A stretch of 36,132 bases of DNA from Acidimicrobiaceae bacterium (GTDB lineage: Bacteria; Actinomycetota; Acidimicrobiia; Acidimicrobiales; Ilumatobacteraceae): the NCBI GenBank assembly GCA_947488685.1, contig CANLAH010000003.1, positions 1-36,132 of the forward strand, given 5' to 3'. This document shows, one piece after another, positions 29,273 through 36,132 of the stretch. The notes beneath the pieces are model-generated. The model worked only from the letters and a program-made list of their open reading frames with translations. It did not search any database and had not been told where the DNA came from. Positions within the stretch are counted from its first letter, which is position 1, and the number at the start of each line of letters is the position of its first letter. The position numbers and the translations under genes were made by a program.

Positions 29273-30187
29273 ATGGCAATCGGATCCAATCCTCCTTTCA
29301 GGGTTCATGGACAATTGCCCGACCTGCACGAACCAACCCTCATCACAATGTTGTCCGGCTGGATCGACGCCAGTGGCGCCGCGGCTGCTGCGATGGAAAC
29401 TCTTGTGTCCGAACTGAGCGCGGAGCCGCTCATCACTTTTGATGCTGACACATTTATTGATTTTCGAGCTCGCAGACCCACCATGGAACTGCGCGACGGC
29501 GTCAATACAAAAATTATCTGGACCACTCCTGAAATTCGAAGAGGGCGCGACTCCGAGGGTCACGACGTACTTTTGTTGACGGGACCAGAACCAGATTCTG
29601 CCTGGAACTACTTTGCCGCCACCGTGAGCGAACTCGCAGTTCAGTTGGGTGTTCGTCGGGCGATCGGACTCGGCGCGTATCCTTTTGGCGCACCACACAC
29701 ACGACCCGTTGGACTCTCCTGCACATCGCCTAATGCAGATCTCGTCGCAAGTTTGCCTTATGCAAAAAACTCAGTTGATGTACCGGCCGGTCTCGAAGCA
29801 ATTCTTGAACACGAATTCTACAATCGCGGAATCACTGACGTCGTTGGCTTATGGGCACAAGTGCCCCATTACATTGCTGCAATGGCCTACCCTGCCGCTG
29901 GCGCCACTCTCGTCGAAGCAGTCGCTCATATTGCAGGAATCTCAGTGGATGCCAATCCTCTGCGCCGAGAGGCAGCCATCCAGCGCGAACGCCTCGATCA
30001 ACTTGTATTGGGCAATCCCGATCACGCCGACATGTTGCGCCAGCTTGAACTCGCCTACGACGCCGCTCGTGGAGCAAACTCTGATGCAGTAAACGACAAC
30101 GGTGCGCAAGTTTTGTTCACGGGTGAATTACCCACAATGGATGAACTTGCCGCTGAAGTCGAACAATTTCTAAAAGAACAACATTAA
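29273..30187 (+). CDS. PAC2 family protein (proteasome assembly chaperone family)
   Basis: Within ORF 29024..30187, probable start at 29273; LITMLSGWIDASGAAAAAMETLVSE, FIDFRARRPTMELRDGVNTKIIWTTPEIRRGRDSEGHDVLLLTGPEPDSAWNYFA, VVGLWAQVPHYIAAMAYPAAGATLVE. Confidence 0.9.
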   Translation: MAIGSNPPFRVHGQLPDLHEPTLITMLSGWIDASGAAAAAMETLVSELSAEPLITFDADTFIDFRARRPTMELRDGVNTKIIWTTPEIRRGRDSEGHDVLLLTGPEPDSAWNYFAATVSELAVQLGVRRAIGLGAYPFGAPHTRPVGLSCTSPNADLVASLPYAKNSVDVPAGLEAILEHEFYNRGITDVVGLWAQVPHYIAAMAYPAAGATLVEAVAHIAGISVDANPLRREAAIQRERLDQLVLGNPDHADMLRQLELAYDAARGANSDAVNDNGAQVLFTGELPTMDELAAEVEQFLKEQH

Positions 30188-30226
30188 AATACTGCTCATC
30201 GGCAGTACATCCAATCAAGGGGACAT

Positions 30227-31246
30227 ATGAAAGTAGATGGCGGAATCGGAACAGACCTACATAAGGTTGCCCAAAGTGCACAAGAAGTAGAAGCAGCGGG
30301 TTACACGGGAGCATGGACCGCTGAGACCTCGCATGATCCGTTCTTCCCGCTGTTGTTAGCGGCCGAACACACAACGACTCTTGAACTCGGAACTTCAATT
30401 GCTGTCGCGTTCGCGCGCAATCCGATGATTCTGGCCAACATCGGCTGGGACCTCCAGGCCTATTCAGGTGGTCGCTTTATTTTGGGACTCGGTAGTCAAA
30501 TCAAGCCACACATCACAAAGCGATTCAGCATGGAATGGAGCCACCCTGCGCCTCGCATGCGCGAGATGATCTTGGCAATACGAGCTATTTGGGACACCTG
30601 GGAAAATGGTACGCCACTTAATTTTAAAGGGGATTTTTATACCCACACATTGATGACACCATTCTTTGCGCCAGAACGCGCCGAGCTCGCAGGGCATGGA
30701 ACACCGAAAATCTTTCTTGCGGGTGTTGGCGAACTGATGACAGAAGTTGCAGGCGAAGTATGCGATGGATTCATCTGTCATGGTTTCACCACCGAGCGAT
30801 ACTTACGCGAAGTCACGATCCCCGCTCTTGAACGCGGTCGCGCCAAAGCCGGCAAAACAATGGAAGGTTTCGAAGTTATGGGGCCGAGTTTTGTTGTCTC
30901 TGGTAATTCAGAAGCAGAACTTGAGGCAGCATCGGCTGGCACGCGCCAACAAATTGCGTTCTACGGATCGACGCCGGCATATCGCGGAGTTCTCGAACTA
31001 CACGGATGGGGCGAAATGCAAGACGAACTCAATGGCTTATCCAAACAAGGCAAGTGGGTAGAGATGGGTAACTGCATCACAGACGAAATCCTCAACACTT
31101 TTGCAGTTGTCGGAGAACCAGAACACATTGCTCCCGAACTCCATCGACGCTACGGAGACGTAATTCAGCGAATCAGTTTTTACGCACCGTACAAAACCGA
31201 CCCAGAACGCTGGAGTAAAGTATTGGCAGATCTTCGATCTGCGTGA
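30227..31246 (+). CDS. LLM class F420-dependent oxidoreductase (luciferase-like)
   Basis: ORF of 339 aa; AAGYTGAWTAETSHDPFFPLLLAAEHTTTLELGTSIAVAFARNPMILANIGWDLQAYSGGRFILGLGSQIKPHITKRFSMEWSHPAPRMREMILAIRAIWDTW. Confidence 0.93.
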   Translation: MKVDGGIGTDLHKVAQSAQEVEAAGYTGAWTAETSHDPFFPLLLAAEHTTTLELGTSIAVAFARNPMILANIGWDLQAYSGGRFILGLGSQIKPHITKRFSMEWSHPAPRMREMILAIRAIWDTWENGTPLNFKGDFYTHTLMTPFFAPERAELAGHGTPKIFLAGVGELMTEVAGEVCDGFICHGFTTERYLREVTIPALERGRAKAGKTMEGFEVMGPSFVVSGNSEAELEAASAGTRQQIAFYGSTPAYRGVLELHGWGEMQDELNGLSKQGKWVEMGNCITDEILNTFAVVGEPEHIAPELHRRYGDVIQRISFYAPYKTDPERWSKVLADLRSA

Positions 31247-31292
31247 ACACTCCGATGCGCTACGGTTTTATGGAGCAGGGCTAGATCTCATA

Positions 31293-31322
31293 AAAATTTT
31301 CTGCCTAACGGCAGAAAAATTT
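31293..31322 (-). terminator. Hairpin plus T-run downstream of the DUF1566-like CDS (probable intrinsic terminator)
   Basis: Minus strand AAATTTTTCTGCC-GTTA-GGCAGAAAATTTTT: 9 continuous bp (ttttctgcc/ggcagaaaa) closing a 4-nt loop, with a T-run on the minus strand. Confidence 0.6.
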
Positions 31323-31354
31323 AAATAGAAAAATAGAGAAATAGAGAAATAGAT
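31323..31354. repeat. Four tandem copies of 8-bp AAATAGAN
   Basis: AAATAGAA AAATAGAG AAATAGAG AAATAGAT, directly abutting the stop codon of the minus-strand CDS. Confidence 0.85.
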
Positions 31355-32613
31355 CAAAAAGCCCGCACTGGACGCACGTAGAGGGTGAAGTTCTTGTTGC
31401 CGCTGCCCTGAGACCCGTTGATGAAACTCTGATTCCACGCGAGGTTCGCGTTGCCCTCAGAAGAACTCCAATAGACGTCAGCGGCAAAACTCCAGACTGG
31501 CGTCGCATTGGTTGCGCTTGTCACGGAATTGGTATTTCCTGAACCCTGGCACTTGTCGACGGAGTTCTTAGTTCCAGAGCGCCCCGTAAAGAACGCAAAA
31601 CATAAAGCGTCGAGTTCTTTGCGTGATGGCAAGAACCAGTCATCCTTGCCGCCGCCGTTATAGGCCTTGGCGATACTCGCAGCTGTCGTTGAGGTGCTAC
31701 AAATTTGCCCATTACTATTTTTCGCCTCGATAATTATCTTGGTATTGGCTCGTCCTGTTCCAATCTCAAAGCTTGTTCCAGGGACAGAAGTGCCGTAGCA
31801 GCCCCATTGTGCCGTGGTATCTGGTGTCCATGTAGAAGTTGTTGTTATTGCTGCCTCGAGATATGTGCATGTTGCTTTCAGATCTACCCCACATGTAAAT
31901 GACGTGGGTGCCACATAGAACACGATGCCACCACCAGGACCAATGTCTCGTAGGTTGCAGGTTCCGCCTGTTGCGCAGGTCTTGGGGATTGTGGTCGTGG
32001 TTGTGCTTGTTGTGCTTGTTGTGCTTGTTGTGCTTGGTGTGCTTGTTGTGCTTGGTGTGCTTGTTGTGCTTGTTGTGCTTGGTGCTGGTGCTACATCATC
32101 AATCACTTGAGTGACGATCTTGTCATCTGGAATCTTGATATCAGCTAAGACTGTGTTGTCAGCGACAACAGGTGCCTCTGGTGCTGCGACTTGAGTGGAG
32201 TCAAGCGCAGGTGTCGGTTGAGTTGCACCGGGCTCGGCGACAGTTGTGGATGCAACAACTGCAGGAGGTAATGGTTGAGTTGCTTGCCAGAGTTTTTTCT
32301 TTTTAACAACACCACAGACCCAGACAATCTTTGACTTCTTACGAATCGCTCCAGGGGATTTACATGCCTGAGCTTTTCCTTTGGCTTTCATGGTGGCGTA
32401 CCAGAGTGATCCAGAATTAGTGGTGGCACAGACAACTGATTGCTTGGAGACCTTGGTGACTTGACCAGGCTTCGTGCAAGGTGTTGCCACAACGAGAGCA
32501 GCATTGCGTGTTGTTGACGACGTGTCTCCAGTTGAAACAAGTACACCGACTCCTACAAGTAGAGCAAGAGCAACAATGCCGGCGATGATTTTGTTGGACA
32601 AGAACTGATTCAT
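31354..32613 (-). CDS. Predicted secreted/surface protein: N-terminal TM segment, duplicated Cys module, Thr/Ser/Pro linker, DUF1566/Lcl-like C-terminal domain
   Basis: ORF of 419 aa; N-terminal IIAGIVALALLVGVGVLV, linker STTSTTSTPSTTSTPSTTSTTSTTSTTTTTIP, C-terminal IGPGGGIVFYV...WFLPSRKELDALC...VYWSSSEGNANLAWNQSFINGSQGSGNKNFTLYVRPVRAF. SD GAGGAG upstream. Confidence 0.8.
   Translation of the reverse strand: MNQFLSNKIIAGIVALALLVGVGVLVSTGDTSSTTRNAALVVATPCTKPGQVTKVSKQSVVCATTNSGSLWYATMKAKGKAQACKSPGAIRKKSKIVWVCGVVKKKKLWQATQPLPPAVVASTTVAEPGATQPTPALDSTQVAAPEAPVVADNTVLADIKIPDDKIVTQVIDDVAPAPSTTSTTSTPSTTSTPSTTSTTSTTSTTTTTIPKTCATGGTCNLRDIGPGGGIVFYVAPTSFTCGVDLKATCTYLEAAITTTSTWTPDTTAQWGCYGTSVPGTSFEIGTGRANTKIIIEAKNSNGQICSTSTTAASIAKAYNGGGKDDWFLPSRKELDALCFAFFTGRSGTKNSVDKCQGSGNTNSVTSATNATPVWSFAADVYWSSSEGNANLAWNQSFINGSQGSGNKNFTLYVRPVRAF
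32003..32083. repeat. Nine tandem copies of a 9-bp unit GTGCTTGTT/GTGCTTGGT (minisatellite encoding Thr/Ser/Pro linker)
   Basis: Nine contiguous 9-mers, six GTGCTTGTT and three GTGCTTGGT, in frame within the CDS. Confidence 0.93.
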
Positions 32614-32671
32614 GAGAACTCCTCATATCGGGGACACCTACAGAATAGGGCACGTCGAGCAGGGATTCTGT

Positions 32672-33463
32672 TCAGGGCTGGCGAGTATGGAGTGTGTCTA
32701 AAGCGGGTCTTCTCACAACCTCTGGATGACTGACACTTCCCCTCTCGGGCAACGTCACGCCACATAATGTTGCTCCAGAGAGCACATGATCTCGCACGTC
32801 ATCTAGTGCGTTACTCGGCTTCCAGCGATTATTGATGTCACCTAGGTCGACGGTGGCGATGGCTTGTTGTCCGACAGCGTTCCAGATATCAATCAGCATG
32901 GCGATTTCTATTCCGTAGCCGGTGACGAGCTGTAACGATCGAAGAAGTTCCGCGCGAATGGCGATTTGCCCACTCAGTGGTTGAGGCAAAGCAGCCAGCC
33001 ATGGATCAACCAACTTCAGAAGCGGCCGTCCAACTTCTTCGCTGACGCGCCCTGCTGGAATAGCGCGCGACCTTCCTTCGGAGTCAACACGATGAAAAGA
33101 TGATTTAACAAACATTGTTGATGCCTTGGCTAACGCAGAGACGAGTTGCTCAACATGATGCACGGAAATATTGCCTAGATCCGCGTCAAGAAAAACATAA
33201 GCATCGGCAGAAATTGTGGCAACCCCACGCCAGAGCGAATCACCTTTGCCCAAAACAGTGCCTGCTTCTGTGCACTGACGAGAGACGTCAAGTACATCAA
33301 CGCCGTGCTGTAGTGCAATTTGGGAAGTGTTGTCAGTGCTGCCAGAGTCAAGGACAACTGCTTGTTGCACAATGCCTGCGCCACGTGCTTGACACATCAC
33401 TTCTGCGGTTCGCGCGATAGCACCTTCCTCATTGAGGGCAGGGACAAGCAGTGCGATATTCAT
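32672..33463 (-). CDS. gpgS: Glucosyl-3-phosphoglycerate synthase-like glycosyltransferase (GT81-like)
   Basis: Within ORF 32672..33562, probable start at 33463; MNIALLVPALNEEGAI, VVLDSGSTDNT, GKGDSLWRGVATISADAYVFLDADL, FVKSSFHR, GRVSEEVGRPLLKLVDPWLAALPQPLSGQIAIRAELLRSLQLVTGYGIEIAMLIDIWNAVG resembles mycobacterial GpgS along its length. Confidence 0.88.
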   Translation of the reverse strand: MNIALLVPALNEEGAIARTAEVMCQARGAGIVQQAVVLDSGSTDNTSQIALQHGVDVLDVSRQCTEAGTVLGKGDSLWRGVATISADAYVFLDADLGNISVHHVEQLVSALAKASTMFVKSSFHRVDSEGRSRAIPAGRVSEEVGRPLLKLVDPWLAALPQPLSGQIAIRAELLRSLQLVTGYGIEIAMLIDIWNAVGQQAIATVDLGDINNRWKPSNALDDVRDHVLSGATLCGVTLPERGSVSHPEVVRRPALDTLHTRQP

Positions 33464-33471
33464 CGGCTGAG

Positions 33472-34335
33472 TTAGTGCTCTGTTGTCGAGATCAGATTGC
33501 TCAATGAGCCACGTGCGTGCACTCCACCTGCTTCTACAGTTGTGTCCCATTTCGGTGGACAAAGTTCAGGTGCGATTTCACTTAATGGTTGTAGAACAAA
33601 ACGTCTTTCATGAAGACGCGGATGTGGGATAGTGAGCAGGTCATCGTTGATTGTGATGTTGTCGTAGAACAAAATATCAAGATCAAGTGTTCGTGGACCC
33701 CAATGAATAGTGCGCTCACGATGTGCTTGGGCCTCAACAGAATTGAGCAACCGCAACAATGCATACGGATCAAGATGAGTGTCTAGTGCAACCACCATGT
33801 TGAGATACGCATCTTGATTTTCTGGACCACCCACTGGATCTGTCTCAAAAACCTGAGACTCTGTTACAACTCGTGGAAGGTGATCGAGTGCAAACCGTAA
33901 GTGGGCCACGCGGTCTCCGATGTTGGTGCCCAGAGCCACAATTGCGCGGTGTCGAACCGCTGGATTTACGGATTGTCGAGTGCGAGTAATGGAGACAGCA
34001 GTGGAATCAATGTCTTCATCAATTGGAGGTTGCAATTTGGTGAGCGTGACAGTGGCGGCTGCGACATGATCGAACGATAAAACACAATCTGCAATGCGAG
34101 CAATGAGACGCTCTAGCAAGATGTCGCTTGACGCTCGCACTAATGCGGCGATTGCATCGGAAATGGCCCCATAATTGGCGGTGTCTCCTAGATCGTCGGT
34201 CTGACCAGCGACGGCGAGGTTGACGTCCATCTCTACATCTATTTGTAGGGGTTGTGGAGCAAGACGCTCTGCTGGGAGAACCCCTATCAGGGCCATCACT
34301 CGCAATCCGCGGATATATATATGGTCACTTGCCAT
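33472..34335 (-). CDS. folBK: Bifunctional dihydroneopterin aldolase / HPPK (FolB-FolK fusion)
   Basis: Within ORF 33472..34704, probable start at 34335; FolB part DHIYIRGLRVMALIGVLPAERLAPQPLQIDVEMDVNL...DTANYGAISDAI, FolK part AIVALGTNIGDRVAHLRFALDHL...FETDPVGGPENQDAYLNMVVAL...HWGPRTLDLDILFYDN...IPHPRLHERRFVLQPLSEIAPEL. Confidence 0.95.
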   Translation of the reverse strand: MASDHIYIRGLRVMALIGVLPAERLAPQPLQIDVEMDVNLAVAGQTDDLGDTANYGAISDAIAALVRASSDILLERLIARIADCVLSFDHVAAATVTLTKLQPPIDEDIDSTAVSITRTRQSVNPAVRHRAIVALGTNIGDRVAHLRFALDHLPRVVTESQVFETDPVGGPENQDAYLNMVVALDTHLDPYALLRLLNSVEAQAHRERTIHWGPRTLDLDILFYDNITINDDLLTIPHPRLHERRFVLQPLSEIAPELCPPKWDTTVEAGGVHARGSLSNLISTTEH

Positions 34336-34370
34336 GTGTTCTTGTCTATCGGGGAAACTACGCTCATTCC

Positions 34371-35297
34371 ATGACAGAACGCGTGCAATACGACGAATTT
34401 TCGATGTTTCATGAGAATGCCTCGGAATATGGTCTTCCATACGCTGCTCCACCTTTGGTGCGGCGTGAATTTGTGCAGTGTTCCGCGGATCGCCGATTGT
34501 CAGCGCTGGTCTGGGGAGATGAATCACCAACCATTGTGTTTTTACATGGAGGTGCTCAAAATGCGCATACGTGGGACACCGTTGCTTTGGCGATGGGCAT
34601 CGCCGTGCTGTGCATCGATCTGCCCGGTCATGGACACAGCGATAGCGCCGGCGCTTACGATGCTTCTGCGATGCCGTTGGCTCAAAATGCCAACGACATT
34701 GCAACCGTCATTCGTGCACTTGCTCCGCACGCTCAAATGATTGTTGGAATGTCGTTAGGTGGGATGACCACGATGGCATTGGCGAGAGATAATTCTGAAT
34801 TAGTGCCAAAGATGGTGTTAGTAGATGTCACGCCGGGAATCAATCAAGAAAAAACAAAAGCGATCACCGACTTTGTTAATGGTCCAGCCACATTTCCGTC
34901 ATTTGAAGAATTGCTGGAGCGAACGATGCAGTTCAACCCGACCCGAACAATGAGTTCGATGCGACGCGGCATCTTGCATAATGCGCTCCAAACTGCCGAC
35001 GGCTCGTGGGTCTGGCGATACCGACGAGATGATGCTCCCCCATTGCCCCAGGTTGAAGGAGAACTAAAAAGGCCAGATACTGCAACATTGTGGGATGTCT
35101 TTGACGCATACAACAAGCCGTTGATGTTTGTGCGAGGAATGCGCTCGCAGAGCGTGGTAAGCGACGAAGACGAAGCCGAGTTATTGCGACGAGCACCACG
35201 TACTCGAGTTGAGCATGTGCAAGAAGCAGGACACAGTGTGCAAGGAGATACTCCGCTGGAGTTAGCCGACTTGTTGCTGAGTTTTTTGGCGAGTTAG
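34371..35297 (+). CDS. Alpha/beta fold hydrolase
   Basis: Within ORF 34254..35297, probable start at 34371; TIVFLHGGAQNAHTWDTVALAMGIAVLCIDLPGHGHSD, MIVGMSLGGMTTMALA (nucleophile elbow), and HVQEAGHSVQGDTPLELADLLLSFL (catalytic His). Confidence 0.93.
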   Translation: MTERVQYDEFSMFHENASEYGLPYAAPPLVRREFVQCSADRRLSALVWGDESPTIVFLHGGAQNAHTWDTVALAMGIAVLCIDLPGHGHSDSAGAYDASAMPLAQNANDIATVIRALAPHAQMIVGMSLGGMTTMALARDNSELVPKMVLVDVTPGINQEKTKAITDFVNGPATFPSFEELLERTMQFNPTRTMSSMRRGILHNALQTADGSWVWRYRRDDAPPLPQVEGELKRPDTATLWDVFDAYNKPLMFVRGMRSQSVVSDEDEAELLRRAPRTRVEHVQEAGHSVQGDTPLELADLLLSFLAS

Positions 35298-36132
35298 TTT
35301 TTCTCTGAGCCAACAACCCACATAGCAAAAAACTGCGAACCGCCGCCATAGGCATGACCGAGCGCAGTACGTGCACCATCGATCTGATGCTCGCCCGCTT
35401 TACCCATTACCTGTAGTGCTGCTTCACCGAATCGCAACATTCCCGATGCGCCAATCGGGTTGGATGACAACACGCCCCCTGAAGCGTTGACTGGCAAGGC
35501 ACCAGTCATCTCGGTCACTCCGTCTTCGACAAAACGCCATCCTTGATCTTTAGGCGCAAAGCCTAAGTTTTCGAGCCACATCGGCTCAAACCAACTAAAT
35601 GGCACATACATCTCAACCGCATCTATTTGCTTGAGCGGGTCGGTGATGCCGGCCTTGCGGAAAACATCTTCTGCGCACATTTCTCCGGCACGGGGACTTA
35701 CTTGATTGCGTCCAGCAAACATTGTTGGTTCACTGCGCATTGCCGTGCTGTGCACCCATGCTTTCTTGCCCGGCATCTTGTCTGCGACGTCTTCACTGGC
35801 TAACACCAACGCGATTGCGCCATCACTTGATGGACAGGTCTCAACAAATCGGATGGGGTCCCACAACATTGGTGACTCCATGGCTTTTTCTAGCGTCCAG
35901 TGGTCTTCATGAAGATGTGCATATGGGTTTTTCAGAGCATTCGTGCGATCTTTTACTGCGACCATTGCTCCGATATGACTGGGTGCTCCGGATCGCCGAA
36001 TATAACTACGAACAATCGGCGAAAAATATCCGCCAGCACCGGCGTGAACAGGCATGCTGAATGGCAGTGGAACAGACAGAGCCCACATGGCGTTGCCATC
36101 ACTTTGTTTTTCAAATGCAATCGTGAGCACCC
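35294..36132 (-). CDS. Thiolase / acetyl-CoA acetyltransferase-like protein (SCP-x type, partial; 5' end outside window)
   Basis: Frame runs to the right edge; YIRRSGAPSHIGAMVAVKDRTNALKNPYAHLHEDHWTLEKAMESPMLWDPIRFVETCPSSDGAIALVLASEDVA, VNASGGVLSSNPIGASGMLRFGEAALQVMGKAGEHQIDGARTALGHAYGGGSQFFAMWVV. Confidence 0.92.
   Translation of the reverse strand, partial: VLTIAFEKQSDGNAMWALSVPLPFSMPVHAGAGGYFSPIVRSYIRRSGAPSHIGAMVAVKDRTNALKNPYAHLHEDHWTLEKAMESPMLWDPIRFVETCPSSDGAIALVLASEDVADKMPGKKAWVHSTAMRSEPTMFAGRNQVSPRAGEMCAEDVFRKAGITDPLKQIDAVEMYVPFSWFEPMWLENLGFAPKDQGWRFVEDGVTEMTGALPVNASGGVLSSNPIGASGMLRFGEAALQVMGKAGEHQIDGARTALGHAYGGGSQFFAMWVVGSEKN

Noticed and set aside
29243-29698. N-terminal extension of the thioredoxin-like ORF up to 29698, and of the PAC2 ORF back to 29024
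   Set aside because: The two extensions overlap each other antiparallel; family-like starts at 29242 (MAVDVTDATF) and 29273 (MAIGSNPP) remove the conflict.
32003-32083. Regular short repeat that might be read as a CRISPR-like array
   Set aside because: 9-bp contiguous units with no spacers, in frame within a Thr/Ser-rich coding region, and no cas genes; it is a coding minisatellite.
34336-34704. N-terminal extension of folB-folK
   Set aside because: Extension is Arg/His-rich antisense of the alpha/beta hydrolase gene; the FolB domain begins at MASDHIYIRGLRV (34335).

Overview
A 36.1 kb chromosomal window from what looks like a small-genome actinobacterium (probably Acidimicrobiia-like; inferred from gene content and order only). 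It is almost all core metabolism and housekeeping, with no phage, transposase, CRISPR or integrase genes seen. Left to right: gltB (partial, -); crotonase, nitroreductase and crotonase genes; a TCA-cycle block (GntR/UTRA regulator, mitochondrial-type aconitase, LysR regulator, acyl-CoA carboxylase carboxyltransferase, citrate synthase, quinone oxidoreductase, NADP-isocitrate dehydrogenase); acyl-CoA dehydrogenase; EamA transporter; tRNA-Val(GAC); hemW; a BldD-like regulator; rsmE-dnaJ-hrcA; photolyase; lepA; rpsT; holA; comEC/comEA; a thioredoxin-TPR protein; a PAC2 protein; an F420-type LLM oxidoreductase; a Thr/Ser-rich surface protein with a DUF1566/Lcl-like C-terminus; gpgS; a folB-folK fusion; an alpha/beta hydrolase; and a partial thiolase. 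The most interesting unannotated signals are: (1) a probable minus-strand small RNA at about 8757-8868 with three consecutive hairpins that each show a 5-6 C loop, preceded by a sigma70-like promoter, resembling the actinobacterial 6C RNA class; (2) a 22-nt near-identical motif (17/22) shared by the GntR/aconitase intergenic region and the icd upstream region, a candidate TCA-cycle operator; (3) a nested stem structure in the gltB leader that sequesters the ribosome-binding site; (4) a BldD-like protein that keeps the c-di-GMP signature RxD-X8-RxxD; (5) a surface protein with a duplicated C-x15-C-x8-W module, a 9-bp tandem repeat linker and an AAC-rich C-terminus.
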